Notes under the pieces: model-generated
Database searches by the model: none
What the model saw: the letters and a program-made list of their open reading frames with translations, nothing else
What the model was told of the DNA's origin: nothing
Shown: positions 1 through 9,974 of the stretch, piece after piece
Layout: each line of letters opens with the position of its first letter
How positions within the stretch are numbered: the stretch's first letter is position 1
Translations under genes and position numbers: made by a program
Assembly (NCBI GenBank): GCA_963575745.1
Contig: CAUYUJ010018864.1
Span: 129,492 to 193,491, forward strand
Source of the DNA: Prorocentrum cordatum
Taxonomy: Eukaryota; Sar; Dinophyceae; Prorocentrales; Prorocentraceae
Length of the DNA: 64,000 bases
Direction of reading: 5' to 3'

Positions 1-38
1 TCAATGGAGGTCGACGCTGGGTCAACGTCAGCGTTGAC

Positions 39-998
39 TCAGCGTTGACCTCCGTTGACCTCCGTTGACCTCCGTCGGTCCTTGACCTCGTCCCAGTAGG
101 TCGCCCAGTCCACTGTGTCGTCGAACTCGGCATCCCCCCCCTTCTCGGTCTTCTCGGTTTTCTGGGGAGTCGGCGTGTCCGACTGCTTCAGGGTGAGCAG
201 GCGCTTCATGTTGTTCGAGGTGACCAAAGCCTTGAGCTTCGCCACGACCGTGGACTCGTCCTGCGACTCTGTCGAGTGCTTGATGTCCTCGACCATCACG
301 GCGATTTCATTCATCATCATCTTCTTCGAGGGCGGCGTGCCCTGCAGGAAGTCCGCGCCCTGGTCCACTGGCCCAGTCAGCTGCGCCGCCATCGGGTGGG
401 GGTACTCCTGCGCCTGGAGGTGCACGTTCTCGTCATCCAGCCTCAACTTCACGTTCCGCTTCTTCTTCGGGGGCTCGGCGATGACACCCTCAGAGCCCCG
501 CTTCGCCGCCGCCTCAGCCAAATCCATTTCGACCGAGTCGCGCCAGACGCTTGAGGCGGCTCCCCTCTGGGGCTTAAGCAGCGGGTCCTCGTCGGAGTCG
601 ACCGCGACCGAAGCGTCGAGCACGGACGGGGTGGCGCCGCCTGCCGCCTCTTCCGCCATCTCGGCCGTTGCCACGTCATTCTCTGGGTTGAACGGGTTCT
701 GCGACCATGACGTCGACCGTGGCCACTTGGCAGGGTCGAGCGACCAGTCGTCAGGCATCCTATCAGGCAAGGTCTGCGTGCACGGGATCTGCTCCTCCTC
801 CTCTTGGTCCGTCGCGTGGTCCGTCGGCGGCATGCCCTCTTCCACCGACTGCGCGGGCACAGGAGTGTCCTCGACCTCAATCACGCAGGGATCGGCCGCC
901 ATCTCCACGCCGAGCGTAGTAAGAAGGGGCTCTTGGCGAACGTATGCCTTCGATCGGTTTCTAGAGCCAAATTGGCAATGGTCGTCATTCGTCGTCAT
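39..998 (-). CDS. Unnamed acidic, probably nuclear protein
   Basis: I do not recognise this protein. It is about 319 residues from the ATG at 998; a second ATG at 902 (MAADPCVIEVEDTP) may be the real start, because a possible spliced-leader relic lies at 961-981 between them. The middle is acidic (DSDEDP), followed by a basic run resembling a nuclear localisation signal (EPPKKKRNVKLR, about residue 175). The C-terminal third is Lys/Thr-rich and ends with DDTVDWATYWDEVKDRRR. There are no membrane segments. Codon use and composition look like real coding sequence, unlike the opposite strand. The 38 bases at the window edge carry tandem copies of a GTTGACC(T/C)CC motif. Confidence 0.55.
   Translation of the reverse strand: MTTNDDHCQFGSRNRSKAYVRQEPLLTTLGVEMAADPCVIEVEDTPVPAQSVEEGMPPTDHATDQEEEEQIPCTQTLPDRMPDDWSLDPAKWPRSTSWSQNPFNPENDVATAEMAEEAAGGATPSVLDASVAVDSDEDPLLKPQRGAASSVWRDSVEMDLAEAAAKRGSEGVIAEPPKKKRNVKLRLDDENVHLQAQEYPHPMAAQLTGPVDQGADFLQGTPPSKKMMMNEIAVMVEDIKHSTESQDESTVVAKLKALVTSNNMKRLLTLKQSDTPTPQKTEKTEKGGDAEFDDTVDWATYWDEVKDRRRSTEVNGGQR
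961..981 (-). other. Possible spliced-leader relic (weak)
   Basis: Read on the minus strand, 17 of 21 positions agree with the 21-nt core of the dinoflagellate spliced leader (CCGTAGCCATTTTGGCTCAAG without its first base). It sits 59 bases upstream of the ATG at 902 and shares the ...GGCTCTAG variant with the better relic at 56.4 kb. It could be chance similarity. Confidence 0.3.
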
Positions 999-1004
999 CC
1001 TCAC

Positions 1005-1326
1005 CGCTTTGTGTATCGCTCGAGATTCCTCGCAATTCGTAACGGCGCTCTCCCTCGAGATGTCCTCGCAATTACAGTGGTTGACTCATCCCCCCAAAAG
1101 GGTGTGATCGAAGACGAAGTGGACAATTATCCAAGGGTTCAGGGTATACAAATTGAAATACACGCGGTCGAAATGTTAAAAACATGCAAACCAAAGCGAA
1201 ACCATGACAACAAAATACATAAAAACAACACTTATATACAACATCACTCAAAGAAGTGCCTTGGCAGTAAACAATAACCGCCGACACTCGGCAGTTAAAA
1301 TTACCGCCGCGGTACCTTAGGGAAGA
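1005..1326. other. Spacer, AT-richer, no gene seen
   Basis: This is noticeably AT-rich compared with the rest of the window, with many stops in all frames. I see no feature in it. Confidence 0.5.
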
Positions 1327-3010
1327 GGGTGGCCCGGGAGGGTGGCCCGGGAGGATCTCAAGGGTGGGGCCTGCGAGGGTGGCCTGGGAGGGTGGCCCGG
1401 GAGGGTGGCCCAGGAGGGTGGCCCGGGAGGGTGGGGCTCGGAAGGGTGGGCCCGGGAGGGTGGGCCCGGGAGGGTGGCCCGGGAGGGTGGTCCGGGAGGG
1501 TGGACCCAGGAGGGTGGGCCCGGGAGGATGGCCCGGGAGGGTGGCCCGGGAGGGTGGCCCGGGAGGATCTGAAGGGTGGGGCTTGGGAGGGTGGCCCGGG
1601 AGGGTGGCCCGGGAGGGTGGCCCGGGAGGGTCCGGGAGGGTGGCCCGGGAGATTGGCCCGGGAGGGTGGCCCGGGAGGGTGGCCCGGGAGGGTGGCCCGG
1701 GAGGGTTCCCGAGGGTGGAGCCCGGGAGAGGGGCCCGGGAGGGTGGCCCGGGAGGGTGGCCCGGGAGGGTGGGCCCGGGAGGGTGGGCCCGGGAGGGTGG
1801 GCCCGGGAGGGTGGCCCGGGAGGGTGGCCCGGGAGGGTGGCCCGGGAGATTGGCCCGGAGGGTGGCCGGGGAGGGTCCCCGAGGGTGGGGCCCGGGAGGG
1901 TGGGCCCGGGAGGGTGGCCCCGGAGGGTGGGCCAGGGGGAGGGTCCCCGAGGGTGGGGCCCGGGAGGGTGGCCCGGGAGGGTGGCCCGGGAGGATCTGAA
2001 GGGTGGGGCTTGGGAGGGTGGCCCGGGAGGGTGGCCCGGGAGGGGCCCGGGCCCCCGGGAGGCCCGTGGCCCGGGAGGGTGGGCCCGGGAGGGTGGCCCG
2101 GGAGGGTGGGCCCGGGAGGGTGGGCCCGGGAGGGTGGGCCCGGGAGGGTGGGCCCGGGAGGGTGGCCCGGGAGGGTGAGCCCGGGAGGGTGGCCCGGGAG
2201 ATTGGCCCGGGAGGGTGGCCGGGGAGGGTCCCCGAGGGTGGGGCCCGGGAGAGTAGCCCGGGAGAGTGGCCCCGGAGGGTGGGCCAGGGTGGGCCCAGGA
2301 GGGTGGGAGGGTCCCCGAGGGTGGGGCCCGGGAGGGTGGCCCGGGAGGGTGAGCCCGGGAGGGGGTGGAGGGTGGCCCGGGAGGGTGGCCCGGGAGGGTG
2401 GCCCGGGAGGGTGGCCTGGAGGGTCGCCGAGGATGTGGCCCGGGAGGGTGGCCCGGGAGGGTGGGCACGGGAAGGTGGCCCGGGAGGGTGGCCCGGGAGG
2501 GTAGCCCGGGGGAGGGTGGGCTCGGGAGGGTAGGCCCGGAAGGGTGGCCCGGGACGGTGGCCCGGGAGGGTGGGCCCGGGAGGGTGGGCCGGGAGGGTGG
2601 CCCGGGACGGGAGGGCGGGGGGGCCCGGGAGGGTGGGCTCGGGAGGGTGGCCCGGGAGGGTGGCCCGGGAGGGTGGTGCTCGGGAGGGTGGGCCCGGGAG
2701 GGTGGGCCCGGGAGGGTGGCCCGGGAGGGTAGCCCGGGAGGGTGGGCCCAGGAGGGTGGGCCCGGGAGGGTGGCCCGGGAGGCTGGCCCGGGAGGCTGGC
2801 CCGGGAGGGTGGCCCGGGAGGGTGGGCCCGGGAGGGTGGCCCGGGAGGGTGGCCCGGGAGGTTGGCCCGGGAGGGTGGGCCCGGGAGGGTGGGCCCGAGA
2901 GGGTGGCCCGGGAAGGTGGGCCCGGGAGGGTGGGCTCGGGAGGGTGGCCCGAGAGGGTGGCCCGGGAGGGTGGCCCGGGAGGGTGGCCCGGGAGGGTGGC
3001 CCGCGAGGGT
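1327..3010. repeat. G-rich minisatellite, site 1 (GGCCCGGGAGGGT)
   Basis: About 1.7 kb of direct tandem repeats of an 11-14 base unit, mostly GGCCCGGGAGGGT with variants such as GGGCCCGGGAGGGT and interspersed GTCCCCGAGGGTG units. Each unit carries a CCCGGG palindrome and two G3 tracts one base apart, so the plus strand has dense G-quadruplex potential. The unit contains no stop in most frames, which produces several long Pro-rich (minus) and Gly-rich (plus) ORFs that are artefacts. The same repeat occurs at 17.2 and 52.3 kb. Confidence 0.97.
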
Positions 3011-3393
3011 GTTGTGGTGAATTTGGGTGGTTATAAGATTTAGCAGACTTAGCAAGTTGGTTTCGGAACTTACAAGTTGCGCTAACTGAACGCAAGTAGT
3101 TGCAAGTACTTGCATGTTGACGTGCAGCCACTGCATTTTTAGCTCCCGAATTGTTGTTTTTTCTATGAGCGATGCGCAAGGCGAGCGACACCTGCATTGG
3201 AAAGCAATGTTTTTTTTGCGCTGCTGCGCATAAGCAAGCAGGTAGCAGCTCACGCGATGTCTCACCACTTGAACATGGGAGGCACTATCGCGATTGATCC
3301 GCCTCCATGGCGCCTGCATGCCTTGCAAGTCTTCGAACCTTTCTAACCAACCACAACGGACGTCCCACATCGCAAATGTCCACCATGCATTTT
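3011..3393. other. Spacer downstream of gene A
   Basis: No gene is seen. The first 20 bases (GTTGTGGTGAATTTGGGTGG) are the reverse complement of a sequence resembling that beside the second minisatellite (near 17170-17190), so the array boundaries share flank but in opposite relative orientation. Confidence 0.45.
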
Positions 3394-4317
3394 TCACAAT
3401 TGCACGTGTGCAAAGCGGCCAGTTGCTTGCAGACGGCACGCCCGTATAGTGGTGGTGATGGTTCGGAAACTTGGCAAACGCCCCGCCATGGCAGTGATGA
3501 TGTCGGTCGTGTGCACCAGCTGCAAGTCGTCGTCGGTTGGGTGCACGGTCAGCACGCCGAGCCGATCATCGTAGCGAGGGGTGTCCCAGATTGAAACCAG
3601 CGATACCATCGTTCCGTTTACAGCAGCGTGAAACCAAACCTCCCCACACGCCTTGCCACCATTGGCAACGGAGAGCAGCACGATGTCGCGGGATTGGCAT
3701 GTCGACAACGTCGACACCCGAGCCGAAAGAGCCGTGGTCGTGCTGTCCTTGGGGAGGCGCTGGCCGAGCTTCTCCTCCAGGAAGGCGTGCATCTTCTTAG
3801 GTGCCGCCCTGGGACACACCAAGTGCGGCGAGAAGTCGAACACGTTGGTGCTGCGCAAATTTGCCAACTGCAGGCATGTGACCTCGGACAGCACACTCCT
3901 CTCAGAAGCTGCCAGCTGGCGCATATCATTGCAGAACCGCTTGGGCACTCTGTGCTTTCTCTCGTGCACAAAACACGACATGAGGCATCCGAACTTGATC
4001 AGGCGCCTTGGGAAATGGACCAGCCAGTGAAACTTCGGTGTCATGTATTCCTGCCACCCTGCTGCTTCACAAGCATCCAGAAACGCGTTCGTCCTGTTCC
4101 TGAGAGCGTCAGCAGACGCACGGGATGATGCTGCAGCTTCGATGCGCCACACCAAATCACACAACCGAACAAAAGCGGTGCACTCCGCGCGTGCTACCCC
4201 TGCAGGCAATATAACCGTCATCACAAACGTATACATCATTGGCAGCAAAGTCAATGCCTCACTCGCCTGGCACTTAAACGCTTTCGCCTTGCCGTTGGAA
4301 GTATCGCGGCCCTTCTG

Positions 4318-4399
<82 letters not shown>

Positions 4400-5681
4400 T
4401 AGCCAAGTTATCAGCGCTGCCGTGCGCGATGGGCAGTGACCACATCTTGATGTATCCCTCGAAACGTGAGTATACGTTGGGCAACCCATCATTCTTACAA
4501 CCTGCAAGAAAGAGATGCGTCGAAATGTTAAAAACACCTCGAATAAAGAATGCGTGCATCCAGTCGTGGCAATACTGGTCAACAGGTAAGATAATGCGAT
4601 CCAGCTGTGGATCGAGCAGCATGTTCTGCTCATTATGGTTGAAACCGAACGCTTGCTCGCGGATCCTGGGGCCACACTCGTCATCCTCGCATTCCCCTTC
4701 CAATCCCCCTCCCCTTCATCATCTTCCCACCCTTCATCATCCTATAGGTCATTCTCCCTCCTTTGAGTTTGCAGGCCCCCCGCAGGTCTTGAAATTGGCG
4801 TTGGTGTCCGTCGCGTGGAATGCAGCCAGCCGCCGCACGCTCCCCCTGATGTCATCATTCGTCGCAAAATCGATGTCACCCTCACGCATGACGTCTGCTC
4901 TCAGCAGGGTCACCCCATCTTCGTCGACCAGGGAGCTGTCCATCGCAATTACATTGCGGCAAAGCATGCAGCATTTGGCACCTGCATCTCCTTTAATCAG
5001 CCAAACCAACTTCTGGGCACCGCCGTCCTGGAGAACCATCCCAAGTTTGCAATGTAACCTGACTCCAGGCTCCAATGAAACGCCCGCTGTGTGCAGTGAG
5101 CAATCCGACCTACAAAACATGTCTTTTATAAGCATTTTGAATGCCTGTGCGACGCCTGCATCTATATCGGATACACGTTTTGACTTCAGGGCACCTACGC
5201 AGAACCACGCATCCTCTTGCGACAACACTTCTGGCCCCAGTTCTAGAAACGATACGTAGAACATCCACATCTTCCTTGAATTGTCTGGGGATAGTTGGTT
5301 GCCTGGTGTTACCTCGTCAGAATAAAATATCAACGACCACGGTCGCTCGAAAGAGCACGGCCTCGCCGCCAAAGTCTTTTAAATGAGGGCCCGCCAGTTG
5401 CTGCATTGGTTGTACCCCACGTACAATATTGCAGGGAGATTGGCAACAGGAAACTTAATCTCTGAATCCTCGGCAGAGCAAGTGATCTCACGGAACAAGG
5501 TACCATAAGGAGTCGACTGGTTTATGACCGAATATCTAGCATCACGGATATCCTTCCGTGATGTTGAGAAGGGTTCCCACGTGGCCTCGTCCAAGATTGC
5601 AGCCAGTGCAGCAGCAGATACATGCGGACATTTCCTCCTCAAGGATTCTATCTTCTGGTGCTTGTCAGGTTTGGGCACCAT
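3394..5681 (-). pseudogene. Gene A: transposase-like dinoflagellate family protein, damaged
   Basis: The coding order on the minus strand is: ATG 5681; PWSLIFYSDEVTPGN near 5330; a KGDAGAKCCMLCRNV Cys motif near 4970; REQAFGFNHNEQNMLLDPQL then DQYCHDWMHAFFIRGVFN near 4650-4540; AKAFKCQASEALTLLP near 4290; and PKFHWLVHFPRRLIKFG followed by ERKHRVPKRF near 4040-3940. That last part resembles the DUF4218 region of plant and protist TNP2/Plavaka-type transposon proteins. It is colinear with gene B at 18.3-26 kb. Damage: an in-frame TAA at 5381-5379 splits an otherwise open frame, and an 80-base T run at 4397-4318 throws the frame off. An intron with GATGATGAAGG-like sequence probably lies near 4690-4770; its junctions are unresolved. 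Function as a transposase is inferred from the family. Confidence 0.7.
4315..4398 (-). repeat. 80-nt T homopolymer inside gene A, flanked G...CAG
   Basis: On the minus strand the sequence is AAG, 80 T, CAG, AAGGGC. If the T count were a multiple of three, the frame would run directly from ...DNLAK through Phe codons into QKGRDTSNGKAKAFKC, the expected family sequence. Alternatively G-T80-CAG has GT...AG ends and could be read as an 84-nt intron made only of T, but that splice does not keep frame. The exact length may be an assembly estimate. Confidence 0.9.
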
Positions 5682-6647
5682 GAGCAGCGAAACCGCGAGC
5701 CCGCCCTCGAGCTATATACGGCAACTGCGCGCATGGGGGTTGGCGCGCCGATGGCGCATAAAAGCGCATGCGCTTGCATGGGAAATATGGGGGGGGGGGG
5801 GGGGGCTGAAACAAATGCGACTCATCATTTGAAAAGAATGCTTGCACCACGGGCGCAGTCACCGTTGCAGTCACCTGCACGCGCCACTTCATCGAGCACA
5901 TCAAGGGTTGCATGGCAACAGCGTGCGCATGGCATGCGCAATCACATGCGCCTCTGAACGCACGTCCTGCAATCGGGCGCGCGTGCTTGCACGCATCTGT
6001 GAATGCAGAGATCCTGCAGTTGCAACTGAGTGCGCTCATGCAATCAAAACTGCAATCAATATTGCAGAGAGCACATGTGTGCTGCCTGAATTGCACATGC
6101 AGTCATAACTGCATCGGCTGTTCGTGCGCCCGCCCCTCCCCAAACTCACCTCGCCCATGCTTCCCCACATGTGCCCCACTGCCCCATGCACCCCCCCTTC
6201 ACCCTTTCCCTCCACCCCCCCCCCCCATGCGTCCCCCCGTCTGAGAACGGACCCCTCCGCCGATCACATCCCCTGAGCGCGTGACCATGGTATACCGCGA
6301 TGTGCAACCACACAAACAACATTGCAGCCGCAGCTGCAAGCCCGAAGGCCGCGCCACGCGCGCGATTGCAGGGGGCGCTGCAACGATGGGCGGAACGTGC
6401 GCTGCACGCGCACATGCCGACACGTAAACACGCGGAGAGACGCGCCCAAGTGCGCAGGCAAGGCAAATGGCATGCGATACATTGTTTTCTCATATGTACG
6501 CTAGCGGCGATCGGTTCGCAAAGCTCCGAAGGAACAAGATGCGAGCAATGACGCACAACCCATACTCTATACTCATATAGTGCATTTATAGAGACCCGTC
6601 AGCTCACGCATCCAATCAGCGCTGATGCTCGACATATCTGACATATA
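5682..6647. other. Spacer between genes A and C
   Basis: No gene is seen. It contains a G run near 5790-5806, a C run near 6217-6225, and a stretch at 5850-6115 crowded with TGCA-centred motifs such as TTGCAGTTGCAACTG and GCAATTGCA variants. The end (6560-6600) is AT-rich. Confidence 0.45.
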
Positions 6648-8174
6648 TCAGGCGTTCTTCTTGCTCCCCCACATCTCGCTTGCCGACCTGTATGCATCCT
6701 TTGCATAGTCGAGCGCCTGCTTCTCGGTACGGCCGTTTGCCTTGGCCCACTTGAGCGCCCGTCCGTGCCACCTGGAAGCGACCGCATTCTGCGTGCACTG
6801 GCCGTCACACGGTTCAAAAACGATCTTGAAGACACCGCCCTTGGGCGCCCACGACGCTGCAGCGGGCTTCTTCAGGGCGGGCGCAACGCCCGTTGCAGCA
6901 GCGGGCCTCTTCTTGGCCGCCGCTGGCTTCTTTGCAACATCCGTTGCAGCAGCGGGCCTCTCCTTGGCTTTGCGTTTGCCCTTCGTCACCAAAGCGTCGA
7001 ACGCCTGCTTCTCGTATGCCTCCTGCGCGATCCGCAGCCAACGCTGCGCCAGCAGCAGTGGGCGCTGCGTCGCCCGCCGCAGGAGCTGGAGCTGCTTCGC
7101 CGTCGCCGAGTGGAAGTGCTGCGGCCTTGGGCTCTGCAGCCCGAGCTGCATCTGCGGCTGGGGCCGCGCCTGCAATGATGCTCTTGCCCGGCTTGAACGA
7201 CGCGGCTGGCGCGCGAGCAGAGCTAGCGCCCGATTGCCCTGCAGTGTACAAACCATGGATCTGAGCGGCCAGTTTATTCAAGTCAGGGTTGCCGTCCCAG
7301 CTCGAGTGCCGACCACCGTGCCGATCCTGCTGAAGCGGGGCAAAGTCAGACGACTGCCAACAGCCAGCCCGCTCTTTCTTGAGCAATATGTTGGTGTCGC
7401 GCAGCGGGATGTGCTTGCCCAGGAAGGTGTACAAGTCGATGACCTTCTCGACGGGCGGGTCGTCATCATCATAAGCAGCCGTACGCAAAGATGCGGGCAA
7501 ATCCGCAGGACGCTCGGGATACGTCGTGAGTGTCGACTTTGTGAATGGGGCCGATGTGTTTTTCATGTGGCCCACCAAATCGCGAAAGCTGTTGTAGATG
7601 CTCTGGTAGCTAGGCCAAGGTTGGTGTTCCCATGCTCGCACCAAACCAATACTACCATTGCCCATTTCAAGCACTTATCGTGCACTGGCTGTAAGATTCC
7701 CAAACGATGCAACCGTGTTGCAAGGATGGCCATTTTCTTGGTCTCCGACGCTCTGTAGCCCCCCAGGACCATCCAATCCTTGCCCGTCAGGTAGTTGTAT
7801 ATGTGGGACAGCGTCTGATCCCCAGCATCGCTGATGCTACTTGGGACCGCTGCAGCGATGTTGGCGACCTTGATATCGACTGCCGCCAGCACTGCACGCT
7901 TCACGGAGGCTACCGTGCACTTCTTTTCAATCAGCTCGGTGAGGACGATGGCATCTGGCGCTGAAAGCGCTGTGAGTGACTGTATGCGAGCGCACAGGGA
8001 TGCAGACAAGTTTTTCTGCAGCTCCTCGCTGTCGGGGCGCTTCGCCAACAAGTCCGAAAAGTCAGAAACGTCGCGCGCAATGTCCTCGATACTGACCATG
8101 TCGGACTGCGCTCGGTGCACCCTGAACCCCTGCAGCACCTGCAGCCCCTCGAGGCTTGATCCGAACACGGCCAT
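6648..8174 (-). CDS. Gene C: unnamed dinoflagellate family protein with Lys-Arg-Pro-Ala linker
   Basis: The start is ATG 8174 or, more likely, ATG 8099 (MVSIEDIARDVSDFSDLL). A helical N-terminal region leads to IYNYLTGKDWMVLGGYRAS, KCLKWAMVVLVW, then IYNSFRDLVGHM and DDDDPPVEKVIDLYTFLG, then an Ala/Pro-rich stretch, KKPAAAKKRPAAATG-type linkers and a C-terminal region ending ASEMWGSKKNA. Two frame changes occur. Near 7640-7660 the frame shifts by one base with no room for an intron, so it is a frameshift or assembly error. The second fits a 103-nt GC-AG intron (7023-7125). Gene D at 29-31 kb is colinear with it. I know this as an unnamed, multicopy dinoflagellate family; the basic Ala/Pro linkers suggest nucleic-acid association (inference). 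Confidence 0.65.
7023..7125 (-). other. Candidate GC-AG intron in gene C
   Basis: The donor is CCCAAG|GCCGC and the acceptor CGCGCAG|GAGGCA. Joining gives AAEPK followed by EAYEKQAFDALV in frame, linking the two open frames. The AG|G at both ends matches the junction style of the other introns found here. Confidence 0.55.
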
Positions 8175-8510
8175 GGAATGCCGATCGCAATTGACAAAGA
8201 GAAAACATGAACGACTACATGGGTCGTCACAACTTGCGCAGGGCGCATCGCATGCGTGACAAAGTGCAAATGGTAATGCGTATATGGGAAAACACCATGA
8301 TGTCGGTTTAAGGCATCAATCTCATGTGCGTGCCAAGCCGATTGGCTGCATGGATGCGTTTCCGTTCGGGGGGCTTGCGGGTCAGACTCGCAGCTGAACC
8401 TGGTGGCGGTGGAAGACAACATTTGTCTAGCGCAGAAGCGCGCGGCTGGAACTCCGCGCTCGCTTGGCAAGATCGCTCGGCAAGGTCCGTCTCATCGATC
8501 CTCCTCCGCA
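8175..8510. other. Spacer, nothing recognised
   Basis: I see no coding sequence or repeat structure here. Confidence 0.4.
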
Positions 8511-8642
8511 TTCTCCTCCTCCTCCCCCTCCTCCTCCTCCCCCTCCCCCACCCTCCTCACCCCCCTCCCCCCCGCCCTGGCCGTGCTGCTTCTCCTCCTG
8601 ATCCTCCTCTCCCTCCTCCTCCTCCTCCTCCTCCTCCTCCTC
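8511..8642. repeat. (TCC)n microsatellite
   Basis: A pyrimidine run dominated by CTC/TCC triplets. Confidence 0.9.
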
Positions 8643-8643
8643 T

Positions 8644-8807
8644 GACTACCTACCAGACCACCCCACCCCAACCCGAAGACCCGAATTTCGGGTTGGGGGG
8701 GGGTAAGGGTTCCACATGTATTTTTCGATGTTCCCAGCCCCCCCAACTGGAAATGGAGGGCAAATTGAGGCCTTCGGGTTGGGTTGGGGTGGTTTGGTGG
8801 GTGGTGA
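8644..8807. mobile_element. MITE-like fold-back element, copy 1
   Basis: The left end (GACTACCTACCAGACCACCC) and the reverse complement of the right end (ATCACCACCCACCAAACCAC) are near-matching terminal inverted repeats that continue inward through the CCAACCCGAAG motif. The centre contains GACCCGAATTTCGGGTT, itself a dyad. There is no coding capacity. A second copy lies 1.6 kb away at 10212-10384. It is most simply a non-autonomous DNA transposon; target-site duplications were not clear. Confidence 0.65.
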
Positions 8808-8822
8808 TCCTCATCATCATCA

Positions 8823-9368
8823 TCATCCTCCTAGAAAGACGGCGCTCCGCCTGGTGCGGAACGCGCCCACCTCATGCACAGCGCGATGACCTTCCCGTGC
8901 GCCACGCACAGGCACGACGTGCTCGCGAGGTCGGCACAGGCACGACGTGCTCACGAGGTCCACCTGGCTGCACAGGCACGACGTGCTCACGAGGTCCACC
9001 TGGCGCTCAGTCGTGACCTCTGGGATATCAGATGAAGGCGACGAGGTCGGCGCAGTCATGACCTCTGGGATATCTTGAAGGCGCTGCAGCCGACCGAGCG
9101 ACGTCGGCTTCGACTGCGTGGCGCATGAGCGCGAGCCAGTCCACAGGCGCCGCACGTCGACGAAGACATGCTTCGCGTACTTGTTCTGCTCCGACTTGTT
9201 GGCCACACCCTCGACGAAGCGCTTGAGGCCGAGGGCCATCTCCTTCCACTCGTTGCGACTCTTCGTGAGGTCGCGGATATTGGCCTTCATCTGCTCCTTC
9301 TCGCTCGGCCGCAGCGCCCGCGGCACACGCGGCGGCGCCGCCGCGTCAGCCCGCACCTTCGGCGCCAT
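8823..9368 (-). CDS. Small unnamed protein; C-terminal half doubtful
   Basis: From ATG 9368 the first 80-90 residues look genuine: basic and helical, with SEKEQMKANIRDLTKSRNEW and FVEGVANKSEQNKYAKHVFV. Below about 9075 the frame runs into short tandem repeats (TSCLC and DIPEV repeated), so the real gene may be spliced or end there. I do not recognise the family. The five palindromes at 9975-10169 lie about 600 bases upstream of its start. Confidence 0.45.
   Translation of the reverse strand: MAPKVRADAAAPPRVPRALRPSEKEQMKANIRDLTKSRNEWKEMALGLKRFVEGVANKSEQNKYAKHVFVDVRRLWTGSRSCATQSKPTSLGRLQRLQDIPEVMTAPTSSPSSDIPEVTTERQVDLVSTSCLCSQVDLVSTSCLCRPREHVVPVRGAREGHRAVHEVGAFRTRRSAVFLGG
8905..9075. repeat. 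Short tandem repeats (about 30-36 bp)
   Basis: Three copies of a GGCACGACGTGCTC(A/G)CGAGGTC unit are followed by two copies of a (T/A)GACCTCTGGGATATC unit. Confidence 0.8.
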
Positions 9369-9477
9369 CGCGAAGGAGGCGCGAGGAGCTCAAGCGAGCG
9401 CGAGAAGGCGCGATGAGTGCGCGCTAACACTTTGAGCAAACCAGCTACACTACATCCCCACATGCCCCTCCCCCACC

Positions 9478-9613
9478 CCGCGGGCGCGAATGCAGTAGAC
9501 TGCAGCCCTTGTCGTCGGGCGCGAATGCAGTAGACTGCAGCCATTGCCGTCGAATGCAGTAGACTGCAGACATTGCCGTCGGGCGCGAACGCAGTGGACT
9601 GCAGCCCTCGGGC
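9478..9613. repeat. Four tandem 29-36 bp repeats with CTGCAG dyad
   Basis: The unit is approximately GGGCGCGAATGCAGTAGACTGCAG plus a CCNTTGCCGTC tail. Each holds the inverted repeat GCAGT...ACTGC. One unit lacks the GGGCGC segment. Confidence 0.8.
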
Positions 9614-9974
9614 GGTCAGAGGGACACAATGGGCGGCAACATGATGCACAATCTCAGGAACATCTGGCGAATCGGAGAGCAGCGGGGGGCGATGCAACAA
9701 GCGGTGTAACGAGAATGAGGACTGCATCGGAGGGCGATGCAGTCTGTGGCGGAGGGAGCGAGGGCGGCTGGAGACAAGACGCACGAGGCGGAGGGAGATG
9801 TGATTCACAGATCCACGAGCGGTCAATCATCCCGCTGGGATCGCGCGCGGCCTCCTATAGGCCACGCGAATGTCTGGCACCGCGCAGGCGGCAGCGCGGC
9901 ATGGCGCCTGCCACAGAGCCTGCGCTCAGCCAAATCAATCTCTTATGCTCTGCACGAGCCTGGACGCATAACAA
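9614..9974. other. Spacer, nothing recognised
   Basis: No coding or structural signal is seen between the two repeat tracts. Confidence 0.4.

Noticed and set aside
1317-3439. Long Pro-rich (minus) and Gly-rich (plus) ORFs over the first minisatellite, up to 693 codons
   Set aside because: Generated by a stop-free tandem repeat; all frames are open and the peptide just repeats PSRATLPGHPPG-like units. Same for 17.2-17.8 and 52.2-53.2 kb.
4318-4397. Poly(A) tail of a plus-strand retroposon
   Set aside because: No retroposon body precedes it on the plus strand, and conserved minus-strand coding sequence of one gene lies on both sides with no target duplication.
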